From NCBI RefSeq assembly GCF_004329715.1, contig NZ_JXSY01000026.1, positions 50,044-114,043 of the forward strand: a stretch of DNA of 64,000 nt. Reading direction: 5' to 3'. This stretch comes from Bowmanella sp. JS7-9. GTDB lineage: Bacteria; Pseudomonadota; Gammaproteobacteria; Enterobacterales; Alteromonadaceae. The notes beneath the pieces are model-generated. The model was not told where the DNA came from and ran no database searches. It worked only from the letters and a program-made list of their open reading frames with translations. A program made the translations under genes and the position numbers. Positions 1 to 8,950 of this stretch are shown one piece after another. Each line of letters opens with the position of its first letter. The stretch's first letter is position 1.

Positions 1-324
1 GTGCGTAATAGTGTGCAGGCTCTGCAGGGGCGTGGACAGATTAGCCTGATTACCCGCGTTCAACGCCAGCAAATGATCCACGGCCGCCGGGTACCGCTGG
101 CGGTGGAAATTAAAATTATTGATAACGGTCCGGGGATCCCGGAACACCTGCGCGATACCCTGTTCTATCCCATGGTGACCGGCAAACAGGATGGCACCGG
201 GCTGGGCCTGTCTATTGCACAAAACATAATTGACCACCACAAAGGCAAAATCGAATGCGTTAGCTGGCCGGGTCATACCGAATTTGTGATTTATTTACCC
301 CTCGAACATAAGGAGCACAGCTGA
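1..324 (+). CDS. glnL: Nitrogen regulation sensor kinase NtrB/GlnL, C-terminal part (truncated by window edge)
   Basis: This is the ATP-binding (HATPase) end of the PII-controlled histidine kinase that phosphorylates NtrC. Visible are the N-box (RNSVQAL), the G1 motif DNGPGIP and the G2 motif GTGLGLSI. The dimerisation domain with its phospho-histidine lies left of base 1, so the GTG at base 1 is an edge artefact, not a start. The last base of the stop codon is shared with the first base of the glnG ATG, as expected for a coupled glnLG operon. The identity rests on the kinase motifs plus the adjacent NtrC. Confidence 0.93.
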   Translation: MRNSVQALQGRGQISLITRVQRQQMIHGRRVPLAVEIKIIDNGPGIPEHLRDTLFYPMVTGKQDGTGLGLSIAQNIIDHHKGKIECVSWPGHTEFVIYLPLEHKEHS

Positions 325-1727
325 TGGAATACGCACCGGTCTGGATCGTAGATGACGACAGCTCAATCCGCTGGGTACTGCAAAAAGCTCTGCAGGCAGA
401 ACGCCTGGAGTGTTTTAGCTTTGCCGATGCCCGGGATGTGGTGCGCCAGTTAGATGCGGGCCAACAACCCGAAGTGATCATCTCGGATATCCGAATGCCC
501 GGCATGGATGGCATGCAACTGCTCAGTGACGTCCACAGCCGCTTTCCAAACTTGCCGATCATTATCATGACAGCCCATTCGGATCTGGACTCCGCGGTTA
601 ACGCCTTTCACGGCGGTGCATTCGAATACATTCCCAAGCCGTTTGATATCGACGAAGTAGTCGCGCTGGTGCAGCGTGCATTGCTACAGGCGCGGGAAAA
701 TGCCCGTCGCCAGCAGGTCGATGCGGCACCGACAACCGATATCATTGGCGAAGCACCTGCCATGCAGGAAGTGTTTCGTGCCATTGGCCGCCTGTCTCGC
801 TCCAGTATCAGCGTATTAATTAATGGCCAGTCCGGTACCGGTAAAGAGTTGGTGGCACGCGCCCTGCACCGTCACAGTCCACGTGCGCAAAATGCCTTTA
901 TCGCCCTGAATATGGCGGCCATCCCGGCGGATTTAATCGAATCTGAATTATTTGGCCATGAAAAAGGCGCGTTTACCGGCGCACAAAATGCCCGCCAGGG
1001 ACGTTTTGAACAAGCCAATGGCGGAACCCTGTTTTTGGATGAAATTGGTGATATGCCACTGGATGTGCAGACCCGATTATTACGGGTGCTGGCAGACGGG
1101 CAATTCTATCGGGTTGGTGGTCACAGCCCGGTCAGCGTCGATGTGCGCATCATTGCCGCGACGCACCAAAATCTCGAGCAACGGGTTGCTGACGGGAAAT
1201 TCCGCGAAGATTTATTTCACCGTCTGAATGTTATCCGCGTACATTTGCCGTCGCTGGCAGAACGCCGCGAGGATATTCCGGCATTGGCGCGTCACTTTTT
1301 GCTGCAAGCCAGCAAAGAACTGAAAGTCGATGCCAAGACTTTGAATAAAAAAACCGAAAAGGTCCTCACTGACTTGCCCTGGCCGGGTAACGTGCGCCAG
1401 TTGGAAAACCTGTGTCGCTGGCTGACGGTCATGGCTTCGGGTCAGGAAATTTTGCCGGAAGACTTACCACCAGAACTGCACCAACCCACCATGCTCAGCA
1501 GCACCCAGCCCACTGTGGCCCAGTGGCATGAGTTACTGGCGGCATGGGCCGATCAGCAACTGCATAATGGTCGCAAAAACCTGTTAGATGATGCCCTGCC
1601 TACTTTCGAAAAAGTGCTGCTGGAGCGAGCCCTGCATTTTACCCGCGGGCACAAACAGGAAGCGGCCAAATACCTCGGCTGGGGGCGCAACACCCTGACT
1701 CGTAAGCTTAAAGAACTGGATATTTAG
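324..1727 (+). CDS. glnG: Nitrogen regulation response regulator NtrC (sigma-54 activator)
   Basis: 467 aa, the usual NtrC length. An N-terminal receiver domain has the acidic pocket DDD near residue 10 and phospho-acceptor Asp55 (SDIRMPG). The central AAA+ domain has Walker A GQSGTGKE, the sigma-54 contact loop GAFTGA and Walker [12 protein letters not shown] Fis-type helix-turn-helix ends the protein ([20 protein letters not shown]). When phosphorylated by NtrB it activates sigma-54 promoters of nitrogen-assimilation genes. It overlaps glnL by one base, and a hairpin follows the stop. Confidence 0.97.
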   Translation: MEYAPVWIVDDDSSIRWVLQKALQAERLECFSFADARDVVRQLDAGQQPEVIISDIRMPGMDGMQLLSDVHSRFPNLPIIIMTAHSDLDSAVNAFHGGAFEYIPKPFDIDEVVALVQRALLQARENARRQQVDAAPTTDIIGEAPAMQEVFRAIGRLSRSSISVLINGQSGTGKELVARALHRHSPRAQNAFIALNMAAIPADLIESELFGHEKGAFTGAQNARQGRFEQANGGTLFLDEIGDMPLDVQTRLLRVLADGQFYRVGGHSPVSVDVRIIAATHQNLEQRVADGKFREDLFHRLNVIRVHLPSLAERREDIPALARHFLLQASKELKVDAKTLNKKTEKVLTDLPWPGNVRQLENLCRWLTVMASGQEILPEDLPPELHQPTMLSSTQPTVAQWHELLAAWADQQLHNGRKNLLDDALPTFEKVLLERALHFTRGHKQEAAKYLGWGRNTLTRKLKELDI

Positions 1728-1739
1728 CCAACCGCTAAC

Positions 1740-1770
1740 GGGCAGAATGAATTTTCTGCCCCTTTCTCCT
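1740..1770 (+). terminator. Probable terminator after glnG
   Basis: An 8-bp stem, GGGCAGAA paired with TTCTGCCC around a 6-nt loop, lies 13 bases past the glnG stop and is followed by a pyrimidine-rich, interrupted T tract. The imperfect T run lowers confidence. Confidence 0.6.
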
Positions 1771-1829
1771 CTTTGTTTGCATGGGTTGTCTGATATAGTC
1801 TTTTTATAAAACGTTCGTTTCGTGAAACT

Positions 1830-2288
1830 ATGGATAATACCGACAAACTCATTCTGACTACCCTGCAACACAATGGCCGCCTGTCTGTTGCTGAAGTTGC
1901 CGATCAGGTTGGTTTATCTAAAACCGCTTGCTGGCGCCGCATCCAGAAACTGGAAGAAGATGGCGTTATTGATGGCAGTGTCACGCTGCTCAACAAGGAA
2001 AAGCTGAATCTTGGTCTGACCGTATTCATTTCAATCAAGACCAACCAGCATAATACCCTGTGGTATCAGAATTTCTGTCAGGTCGTAGCAGGGATTGCCG
2101 AAGTGATTGGCGTGTATCGGATGAGCGGCGAACTGGATTATCTGATTCAGGCGGTGGTACCTGATATGCGCGGCTATGACGCCTTATACAAGCGCATCAT
2201 TGAGGCCGATTTACATGATGTCAGTGCCAGCTTTGTCATGGAAACCATCAAGCACACCACGGCGCTGCCACTTGAGCATATTAATTAA
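1830..2288 (+). CDS. Lrp/AsnC family transcriptional regulator
   Basis: 152 aa, typical of Lrp/AsnC proteins. An N-terminal winged helix-turn-helix (DKLILTTLQHNGRLSVAEVA, then GLSKTACWRRIQKLEEDGVI) is followed by a ligand-sensing RAM domain (YRMSGELDYLIQAVVPDM). These proteins sense amino acids and often control a neighbouring amino-acid gene. The next gene on the same strand is a PLP enzyme 211 bases away, a plausible target by inference only. The spacer is strikingly AT-rich with several T and A tracts, common at Lrp binding regions. Confidence 0.9.
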   Translation: MDNTDKLILTTLQHNGRLSVAEVADQVGLSKTACWRRIQKLEEDGVIDGSVTLLNKEKLNLGLTVFISIKTNQHNTLWYQNFCQVVAGIAEVIGVYRMSGELDYLIQAVVPDMRGYDALYKRIIEADLHDVSASFVMETIKHTTALPLEHIN

Positions 2289-2499
2289 ATTTTTTTCAAA
2301 ATTTTTTAAAACGTTCAGACACAGAAAACGTCAAATTCGCAAGTTTTTTGAACTATTGTTTCGACAAACATTCAATTAGCAACCTATCGTTCCGAAAAGA
2401 GACAAAATAACAAAACGAACAATCACAACCCGCATTGTAATACGCACCACTCGCTTTATAATCGCCTCATCTGAGTGTCCGGTTAGACGATAAAAAGCC

Positions 2500-4062
2500 A
2501 TGTCTCTTGAACAAACGTTCCAACAATATCGCAAACACATTATTGGTGAACGCCTGCGCCATACTATCAATGGTCAAAGCCGCGATATCTTGTATGCCGA
2601 CTGGACTGCCAGCGGACGTTTGTACCAACCGATTGAAGATTTTATCAGCCAGCAGTTGGGGCCTTATGTGGCCAATACGCATACAGAGACCAATCTGACC
2701 GGCACGACCATGACCCACGCCTACCATCAGGCGCAGAACATCATTAAACGTCACGTAAATGCCAACGATCAGGACGTGTTAATTGCTGCCGGTTCAGGCA
2801 TGACCACAGTCATTAATAAACTACAGCGCATTTTGGGCCTGCGTATCGCCGAAAAATGGCAGGAACGCATAAATCTCAGTGAAGAAGAAAAGCCGGTAGT
2901 GTTTATTACCCACATGGAACACCACTCAAATCAGACGACCTGGAATACCTGTGAAGTTACCGTAGAAGTGATCCATCCCGACCCGCGCGGCTTGCCAGAT
3001 AAAGGCCACTTGCTGGCTTTGCTGGAGTTATATCAGGATCGTCCACTCAAAATTGGTGCATTTACCGCCTGTTCAAACGTGACCGGGATTAAAACGGATT
3101 ATCATGGTCTGGCAAAAATCATGCACCAGCATGGTGGTTTGTGTTTTGTGGACTTCGCCTGTTCTGCCCCCTATGTGGATATCGATATGCATCCGGAAGA
3201 TGACGACGAACGTCTGGATGCGATCTTTTTCTCACCGCATAAATTTCTTGGCGGCCCGGGTAGTAGCGGCGTGATGGTGTTTAATCGCAAACTCTACGCC
3301 AACAAAGTGCCCGATCAACCTGGCGGTGGCACGGTGCGCTGGACCAATCCTTGGGGCGGTCAGGGTTTTTACGATGATATCGAAACCCGTGAGGACGGCG
3401 GCACGCCGGCATTTTTACAAACCATTAAAGTAGCGTTGGCGATCCAGTTAAAAGAACAGATGGGTACCCAAAAAATTGCTGCCCGTGAGCAACAGTTGGT
3501 GCGTATTCTGATGGATGGTCTGGCGGAAATTCCGCAAATACACATGCTGGAACCCAACGTACGTGAGCGCCTGTGCGTGGTGTCATTTTATGTCACCCAT
3601 ATGCATTACAACCTGGTGGTACGCCTGCTTAACGACAAATTCGGCATCCAGGTACGCGGTGGCTGCTCCTGCGCTGGTACCTACGGGCACATCCTGCTGA
3701 ATGTGGATCAAAACCAGTCCTGCAGCATTACCAACAAGATTGATGCGGGTGATTTAAGCGATAAGCCGGGCTGGATCCGCGTTTCGCTGCACCCCACCAA
3801 TACCGATGCCGAAGCACGCTTTATTGTCAAAGCGATTCGTCAGGTAGTGGAGAACGCGGACAAATGGCGGGATGAATATCGCTTCGACCCGACGCTGGGA
3901 GATTATGTTGCCCTGAACGCCACGCCTTCAGAACTGGTTACGCTGGAGCAGATTGACTTGCTCCCGACTCAGGCAGTGGCCGCGAAGTCATCCATGCTTA
4001 AGCGGGTATTTACCGGCCTCAGACTGAAACGGGAAACCGCCCCGCTACAGCACCTTAATTAA
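2500..4062 (+). CDS. Aminotransferase class V-fold PLP enzyme (cysteine-desulfurase-like)
   Basis: 520 aa, longer than IscS or SufS (about 400). It has the fold-type I PLP core: the PLP lysine in SPHKFLGGPGSSG, the PLP-binding Asp/His region (VDFACSAPYVDID, THMEHHSNQ) and a cysteine-rich segment RGGCSCAGTYGH where desulfurases carry their mobile catalytic loop. No iscU, sufE or other Fe-S assembly gene is nearby. The 60-100 extra C-terminal residues have no motif I recognise. It could be a desulfurase or an amino-acid lyase; the substrate cannot be told from sequence. The preceding Lrp-type gene may regulate it. Confidence 0.85.
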   Translation: MSLEQTFQQYRKHIIGERLRHTINGQSRDILYADWTASGRLYQPIEDFISQQLGPYVANTHTETNLTGTTMTHAYHQAQNIIKRHVNANDQDVLIAAGSGMTTVINKLQRILGLRIAEKWQERINLSEEEKPVVFITHMEHHSNQTTWNTCEVTVEVIHPDPRGLPDKGHLLALLELYQDRPLKIGAFTACSNVTGIKTDYHGLAKIMHQHGGLCFVDFACSAPYVDIDMHPEDDDERLDAIFFSPHKFLGGPGSSGVMVFNRKLYANKVPDQPGGGTVRWTNPWGGQGFYDDIETREDGGTPAFLQTIKVALAIQLKEQMGTQKIAAREQQLVRILMDGLAEIPQIHMLEPNVRERLCVVSFYVTHMHYNLVVRLLNDKFGIQVRGGCSCAGTYGHILLNVDQNQSCSITNKIDAGDLSDKPGWIRVSLHPTNTDAEARFIVKAIRQVVENADKWRDEYRFDPTLGDYVALNATPSELVTLEQIDLLPTQAVAAKSSMLKRVFTGLRLKRETAPLQHLN

Positions 4063-4072
4063 GTTGCCTTGG

Positions 4073-4138
4073 CAGGGTGTCAGGACAATTTTTACTAGTT
4101 TGAGTAGTAAACATGTTCCTGACATCCTGTTCTTTTTG
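4073..4138. terminator. Terminator between convergent genes
   Basis: A long inverted repeat, CAGGGTGTCAGGA (4073-4085) against TCCTGACATCCTG (4117-4129), pairs over 13 positions with one G-T wobble. TTCTTTTTG follows on the plus strand. It sits between the aminotransferase stop and the end of the convergent SDR gene. Confidence 0.7.
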
Positions 4139-4147
4139 AATTGACCG

Positions 4148-4855
4148 CTACCACGGGATGGGTTTGCCATCCCAGTCCAGATAACTCAACTGACCATCGG
4201 CTTCGGCTGCGTGCATCATGCTGGCCAGCCGCTTAGCAACAAACGCCGGGGTAAACAATTTCTCAGCCGGCACGTTGGCCTGAAACGGTTTGGACAAATT
4301 AGTATCCGTCGTGCCGGGATGAAACGCGATCAATTTGCATTGTTTTGCACGCCTCGCCAGTTCCACCGCTGCACATTGCAGCCCCATATTCAGCGCAGCT
4401 TTGCTCATGCGGTAGCTATACCAACCACCGAGGCGATTGTCGCCAATACTGCCGACCCGCGCCGATAACACCGCGACGGTTACTGGCTTTTTGCCGCTCA
4501 GCAGCGGTATCAGATGCTTCAGCCACAACAACGGCAATTGCGTATTGATGGCAAATACCCGCTGCATCGCAGTGTCGGTCAGATCTTCAAGGCGTTTTTC
4601 CGGGGCAAAAGTGTTGTCATGCAGCACACCGGTCGCGATAACAATGTGACGGAATTGCCTGCTCTGTGCCACCCAGCGCTGACAAAGCTCGGCAATGCCG
4701 GACTCTTCGCCATTATAATGTTGTTGCTGTACCTCGTCCGCCAGCCCGGACACAGTTGAACGAGACACGGCAATAACGTCATGTCCCTCTGCACAGAATT
4801 GATTGGCACACGCAGAACCAATACCGCCGGCGCCGCCAATAATCAACACCGACAT
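4148..4855 (-). CDS. Short-chain dehydrogenase/reductase (SDR) family protein
   Basis: 235 aa, a classical SDR. The N-terminal Rossmann motif GGAGGIG (residues 7-13) binds NAD(P). The catalytic Tyr and Lys lie in WYSYRMSKAAL. The segment after it (FHPGTTDTNLSKPF) matches the CsgA/C-factor-like branch, often annotated as cell-cell signalling SDR, but the substrate is unknown. The start lies 3 bases past the nitroreductase stop, so the two are almost certainly cotranscribed. Confidence 0.88.
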   Translation of the reverse strand: MSVLIIGGAGGIGSACANQFCAEGHDVIAVSRSTVSGLADEVQQQHYNGEESGIAELCQRWVAQSRQFRHIVIATGVLHDNTFAPEKRLEDLTDTAMQRVFAINTQLPLLWLKHLIPLLSGKKPVTVAVLSARVGSIGDNRLGGWYSYRMSKAALNMGLQCAAVELARRAKQCKLIAFHPGTTDTNLSKPFQANVPAEKLFTPAFVAKRLASMMHAAEADGQLSYLDWDGKPIPW

Positions 4856-4858
4856 GGG

Positions 4859-5443
4859 TTAACCCCGAGTTACCATAGTCGCCAGCGGATGACGCTGATT
4901 CGGCGTTTCTTTTTCCCGGGTATCAGCGTCGGCGCTGCTGAGATCACCCAGCTTGCCAATGGCGAAGCCCATAATCACCTGTTCAGCATCAGGATCGAGA
5001 CCAAATCCATCGATGATCTTATCTGTCTCAATGCCGCCCATGCCATGTACATACCAGCCAAGCTGATTGGCCTGAAGGCAAAATGCCATCCACGCCGCAC
5101 CACAGTCAAACGCAGCGAAGCCGTTAGGTTTGCCATTACGGCTGAACTGCTGACGCGCGGTAATAAAACCAATCGCGGAGGTATGTTTTGCCCACGCTTG
5201 ATTACCTTCCACCAGCATGTCCAGATAGCGCGCAAAGGAACGCTCATCACTGATGTAAAAATGCCACGGCTGTTCGTTGTAACAACTGGGTGACCAACGC
5301 GCGGCATCGAGCATCACATTAATCTCATGATCAGAGATTGGCACCGGTTGAAAATAGCGCGGAGACCAACGCTGTACGAAGCGTGGATCGGTATCAGACA
5401 GGGGATCTCGCTTGCTGAGGTCGACGGCTGGCAGGGTATTCAT
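4859..5443 (-). CDS. Nitroreductase family protein
   Basis: 194 aa FMN-dependent NAD(P)H oxidoreductase fold. The motif RWSPRYFQPVPIS, followed by ARWSPSCYNEQPWHF, is the usual nitroreductase entry motif, and MGFAIGKLGD is the C-terminal family signature. These enzymes reduce nitro compounds, quinones or enones in the cytoplasm; the native substrate here is unknown. It is the first gene of a two-gene operon with the SDR and is divergent from a LysR gene 117 bases away, the normal arrangement for a LysR target. Confidence 0.9.
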   Translation of the reverse strand: MNTLPAVDLSKRDPLSDTDPRFVQRWSPRYFQPVPISDHEINVMLDAARWSPSCYNEQPWHFYISDERSFARYLDMLVEGNQAWAKHTSAIGFITARQQFSRNGKPNGFAAFDCGAAWMAFCLQANQLGWYVHGMGGIETDKIIDGFGLDPDAEQVIMGFAIGKLGDLSSADADTREKETPNQRHPLATMVTRG

Positions 5444-5505
5444 ATTCTATCCTTTCGAATGAAATTAACGGTAAACAGCTTGCTACTTTCTATTGTGTCG
5501 GTTTA

Positions 5506-5516
5506 ACTAGTCTAGT
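5506..5516. promoter_or_regulatory. Small inverted repeat in divergent intergenic region
   Basis: ACTAG-T-CTAGT forms a perfect 5-1-5 dyad in the 117-bp gap between the nitroreductase and the LysR gene. LysR proteins commonly bind such dyads in shared divergent promoters. The assignment is positional only. Confidence 0.35.
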
Positions 5517-5560
5517 CACTACGCAATAAATCGCGAAATCGCTCAACCCGAGATCCAATT

Positions 5561-6451
5561 ATGCTCAAAAGTACCCTTGAACAATGGCGCATGTTAAAAG
5601 CAGTGGTCGACCATGGCGGCTTTAGTCAGGCCGCTGAGGCGGTGCACAAAAGCCAGAGCACGGTGCACCATGCGGTGCATAAGCTGGAAGAGTTGTTAGG
5701 GGTCAAACTCTTGCAGGTGAATGGCCGTAAGGCTGAGTTAACCGAAGCTGGCGAAATGATGCTGCGCCGCGCCAGTTATGTGTTGCAGGAAGCGCGTAAA
5801 CTGGAAGTGATTGCCAACAACCTGAGTAAAGGTGTTGAAAGCCGGTTAAAAATTGCGGTAGATGAGGCCTTTCCCCAATGCCATGTATACCATGCGCTGA
5901 ATGAAGTCTCGCAGCGTTACCCTCATACCCGGGTGGAAATTTATGAAACCATTCTGTCTGGTGCCCATGAGTTAATCAGCAGCGGCAAAGTAGATATTGG
6001 CATCAGTGGTTTCCTGTTATCCGTGGGCAGTAATGAACAGCTGTGTGCTGCGCCGTTCGTGGCGTTGGCCCACCCTGCCCATCCGCTGCATCAACTGGGA
6101 ACGCTATCGTTTGAAGATTTAAAATCTTACCGCCAGATTGTGGTGCGGGATTCCTCTGCCACCCAAAGCCGTGATTCCGGCTGGCTGGGCGCCGAACAAC
6201 GCTGGACGGTAAGTAACCTGCGCACCAGTATTGATCTGATCAGCAAAGGTTTCGGCTTTGCCTGGCTGCCCCAGTCTGAAGCGCAGCAAGCCATCGACGC
6301 CGGACTGCTTAAACCTCTCACTCTGGAACATGGCGCAGTACGCACCGAAAACTTCTATCTGAATATCAAAGACAGCGACCAACTGGGACCCGCGGGGAAA
6401 ACCTTTGTCGATCAATTGAAAGCATCAGTTGAGGCAAGCACATCAGAATAA
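5561..6451 (+). CDS. LysR family transcriptional regulator
   Basis: 296 aa. The N-terminal winged HTH (EQWRMLKAVVDHGGFSQAAE, then KSQSTVHHAVHKLEELLGVK) is typical LysR. The rest is the periplasmic-binding-protein-like effector domain. Divergence from the nitroreductase/SDR pair suggests that it regulates them and itself. It might also influence the pirin gene downstream, which is separated by a strong inverted repeat. The effector is unknown. Confidence 0.93.
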   Translation: MLKSTLEQWRMLKAVVDHGGFSQAAEAVHKSQSTVHHAVHKLEELLGVKLLQVNGRKAELTEAGEMMLRRASYVLQEARKLEVIANNLSKGVESRLKIAVDEAFPQCHVYHALNEVSQRYPHTRVEIYETILSGAHELISSGKVDIGISGFLLSVGSNEQLCAAPFVALAHPAHPLHQLGTLSFEDLKSYRQIVVRDSSATQSRDSGWLGAEQRWTVSNLRTSIDLISKGFGFAWLPQSEAQQAIDAGLLKPLTLEHGAVRTENFYLNIKDSDQLGPAGKTFVDQLKASVEASTSE

Positions 6452-6459
6452 TTCTATTT

Positions 6460-6500
6460 ATTAGAAAATAAACGTCGTTTATTTCATCTTTTATTCTAAT
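6460..6500. promoter_or_regulatory. Nested inverted repeats between lysR and pirin
   Basis: AAATAAACG (6466-6474) and CGTTTATTT (6476-6484) are a perfect 9-bp dyad around a single T. Outside it, ATTAGAA (6460-6466) is mirrored by TTCTAAT (6494-6500). It is AT-rich and lies just after the LysR stop and about 45 bases before the pirin start, so it could be an operator for the pirin promoter or an mRNA-end hairpin. It has no clean T run for a terminator. Confidence 0.45.
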
Positions 6501-6546
6501 GAATCGGTTATAAACTATCCTCACATCAAAACGAGAGGAGTTTATT

Positions 6547-7245
6547 ATGGATTATTTCCGTCCGGCATCTGCCCGCGGCCGAGCCGATTTTGGCTGGCTG
6601 CGCAGCGCACACAGTTTTTCGTTCGGCCGTTATTATGACCCTCAGCACATGGGATTTTCTGTATTGCGTGTGATTAATGATGATTGGGTTGCCCCTGCCA
6701 GCGGCTTTGACATCCACCCGCACCGGGACATGGAGATCATTTCCTATATCACCGGTGGCACCATTGAGCATCGCGATAGTATGGGTAACGCCTATCAAAT
6801 ACCAGCTGGGGACATTCAGGTGATGAGTGCGGGCACTGGCATTACTCATTCTGAATACAACGCGTCAAAGCAAGATCCCCTGACCTTTTTGCAAATTTGG
6901 ATCACACCGGCAGTCAACAGCGTGACGCCCAGTTATGCGCAGCAGGCGGTATCTGACCAACCCGGATTAGTGTGGTTAGTCAGCCGAACCGGTGAGCACG
7001 GCACCCTGAAAATAAATCAGGATGCGCGTATTGCCCGCATTGCACCGAATGACGCGCAACCTATTGAGTTGAATACCGCTCAGCGCTTTGGTTATTTGCA
7101 CGTGGTGCGCGGATCAATTCAGGTCAATGGCCAGTTGCTAACGACGGGCGACGGTGCAGGCTTTGTGCAGGATCGTGCTGTCACGCTGACGTTTGCCGAG
7201 CAAGACGCCGAAGCACTGTGGTTTGATCTGCCCGCCGCAGACTAA
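6547..7245 (+). CDS. Pirin family protein (bicupin, YhhW-like)
   Basis: 232 aa, the normal bacterial pirin length. The N-terminal cupin carries likely metal ligands in DIHPHRDMEIISY and THSEYN, the HxH...HxE pattern of pirins. GTIEHRDSMGN and MSAGTGITHSE are family signatures. The E. coli homologue YhhW has quercetin 2,3-dioxygenase activity; others act as redox-responsive cofactors, so the function here is open. GAGAGGAG lies 6-8 bases before the ATG and is a strong ribosome site. The iron-sulfur photolyase follows after 38 bases and may be cotranscribed. Confidence 0.93.
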   Translation: MDYFRPASARGRADFGWLRSAHSFSFGRYYDPQHMGFSVLRVINDDWVAPASGFDIHPHRDMEIISYITGGTIEHRDSMGNAYQIPAGDIQVMSAGTGITHSEYNASKQDPLTFLQIWITPAVNSVTPSYAQQAVSDQPGLVWLVSRTGEHGTLKINQDARIARIAPNDAQPIELNTAQRFGYLHVVRGSIQVNGQLLTTGDGAGFVQDRAVTLTFAEQDAEALWFDLPAAD

Positions 7246-7283
7246 CGTAATACCCACCTATTGTTACCAGACCAAATTCTGCT

Positions 7284-8810
7284 GTGAAACTAGGTGTTAT
7301 TTTGGGTGACCAGCTCAGCCTTGAGCTGGCCACCCTTCGGGCGCTAAACCCACAATCTGACCTGATTATGCTGGCCGAAGTGCCGGTTGAAGCCGGTTAT
7401 GTCAAACATCACAAGCAAAAGATTGCATTAATATTTTCCGCTATGCGCCATTTCGCAGAGGAGTTGCGTGAAGCAGGCTGGCAGGTCGTCTATTTTGCTT
7501 ATGGCCAGCATCCCCATCAATCGTTACTGGATGCGCTAAGCACTACCTGCCAGCAACATACCATCGACGAAGTGGTGATTACCCAATGTGGTGAATACCG
7601 TCTCCAGCATGAAATTGATAGTCGTTGGTGCGATGCACTTAACCTGCCTTTGACCTGTCTGCAGGATGACAGATTTATTTGCCCACTTGATTGGTTTCGC
7701 GATTGGGCGGATGGACGCAAGCAACTGCGTATGGAATATTTTTACCGCGAAATGCGTCGCCGTACCGGCCTGTTAATGGACGGAGATCAACCCGCCGGCG
7801 GGAAATGGAATTACGATGCCAGTAACCGCAGTGCCTATGATGCTAAAACTCCGATACCCGAGCCACTCAACTTTGACAGGGATGCCATCGACCAGGAGGT
7901 GCTGACCCTGGTAGCTAAGCAGTTCAGTGATCACCCCGGCTCTGTTACCCGCTTTCTGTGGGGCACCCGACGGGCTCAGGCGCAGGCCGCACTGGGACAA
8001 TTTATTCAACATCGATTAGTTAATTTCGGTGATTATCAGGACGCCATGGTCAGTGGTGAGGACACTCTGTTTCACTCACTGCTATCGCCGTACCTGAATA
8101 TCGGTTTGCTCGACCCGCTGCAGGTTTGTCAGGCGGCTGAACGGGCCTATCTGGATGGCCGTGCGCCACTCAATGCGGTGGAAGGATTTATCCGGCAAAT
8201 TATTGGCTGGCGCGAATATGTGCGCGGTATTTACTGGTTACATATGCCCGATTATGCCGCGCTGAACAAACTGGGTAACCAGCGCGACCTGCCGCCCTAT
8301 TACTGGAATGGCAAGACAAACATGCACTGCATGGCGGAATGTTTCCGCAACACATTTGATAATGCCTACGCCCATCATATTCAGCGTTTGATGGTCACTG
8401 GTAATTTCGCATTGCTTGCCGGTATCGAACCTGAGCAAATCTGTGACTGGTATCTGGCAGTATATGCCGATGCCTTTGACTGGGTCGAATTGCCCAACAC
8501 CTTAGGCATGGTGATGCATGCCGATGGCGGCTATCTGGGCAGCAAACCCTATGCGGCATCGGGAAAATACATTCACAAAATGTCCGATTACTGTCAGCAC
8601 TGTCACTACAACGTAAAAACCGCCGAGCAGGAGGATAGCTGCCCGTTTAACGCCATGTACTGGCACTTTTTATATCGTCATCGTCAGGCGTTTGAAAACA
8701 ACCCACGAATGGCCATGGTGTACAAAAGTTTTGCCCGCATGAGTGAAGCCAAGCAGGACGCCATCCTGCGCCGCGGAGAACACCTGCTGGAGAACATTGC
8801 ATGCCTGTAG
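7284..8810 (+). CDS. Iron-sulfur bacterial cryptochrome/photolyase (FeS-BCP, PhrB-like)
   Basis: 508 aa with a GTG start. It matches the prokaryotic (6-4) photolyase/CryPro group that holds FAD, a lumazine-type antenna and a 4Fe-4S cluster. Cysteines at 349, 437, 440 and 453 reproduce the spacing known for PhrB (350, 438, 441, 454); the last three lie in YCQHCHYNVKT...DSCPFN. FAD-pocket signatures include GFIRQIIGWREYVRGIYW and HHIQRLMVTGNFALLAGI. Probable role: light-driven repair of (6-4) photoproducts or blue-light sensing. It overlaps the DUF2256 start by 10 bases in another frame, so translation is probably coupled. Confidence 0.93.
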   Translation: MKLGVILGDQLSLELATLRALNPQSDLIMLAEVPVEAGYVKHHKQKIALIFSAMRHFAEELREAGWQVVYFAYGQHPHQSLLDALSTTCQQHTIDEVVITQCGEYRLQHEIDSRWCDALNLPLTCLQDDRFICPLDWFRDWADGRKQLRMEYFYREMRRRTGLLMDGDQPAGGKWNYDASNRSAYDAKTPIPEPLNFDRDAIDQEVLTLVAKQFSDHPGSVTRFLWGTRRAQAQAALGQFIQHRLVNFGDYQDAMVSGEDTLFHSLLSPYLNIGLLDPLQVCQAAERAYLDGRAPLNAVEGFIRQIIGWREYVRGIYWLHMPDYAALNKLGNQRDLPPYYWNGKTNMHCMAECFRNTFDNAYAHHIQRLMVTGNFALLAGIEPEQICDWYLAVYADAFDWVELPNTLGMVMHADGGYLGSKPYAASGKYIHKMSDYCQHCHYNVKTAEQEDSCPFNAMYWHFLYRHRQAFENNPRMAMVYKSFARMSEAKQDAILRRGEHLLENIACL

Positions 8811-8950
8811 GCTCGCGGATGCACAAGTCCCACTTACCCAGCAAACTCTGCGCGACTTGTGGGCAACCCTTTGCATGGCGCAAAAAATGGGCTCGCTGCT
8901 GGGACGAGGTGAAATATTGCTCCAAACGCTGTAAAGGCGGCGTAAAATGA
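8801..8950 (+). CDS. DUF2256 small zinc-ribbon-like protein
   Basis: 49 aa, easily missed because it overlaps both neighbours. The cysteine pairs CATCGQPF and YCSKRCK, with RKKWARCWDEVKYC between them, are the DUF2256 signature and suggest one bound metal. The start at 8801 is favoured by GGAGA 7 bases upstream; an internal ATG at 8819 gives the MHKSHLP N-terminus usual in the family. The stop overlaps the next ATG (ATGA). DUF2256 genes are often found beside cryptochrome/photolyase genes; no biochemical role is known to me. Confidence 0.88.
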   Translation: MPVGSRMHKSHLPSKLCATCGQPFAWRKKWARCWDEVKYCSKRCKGGVK

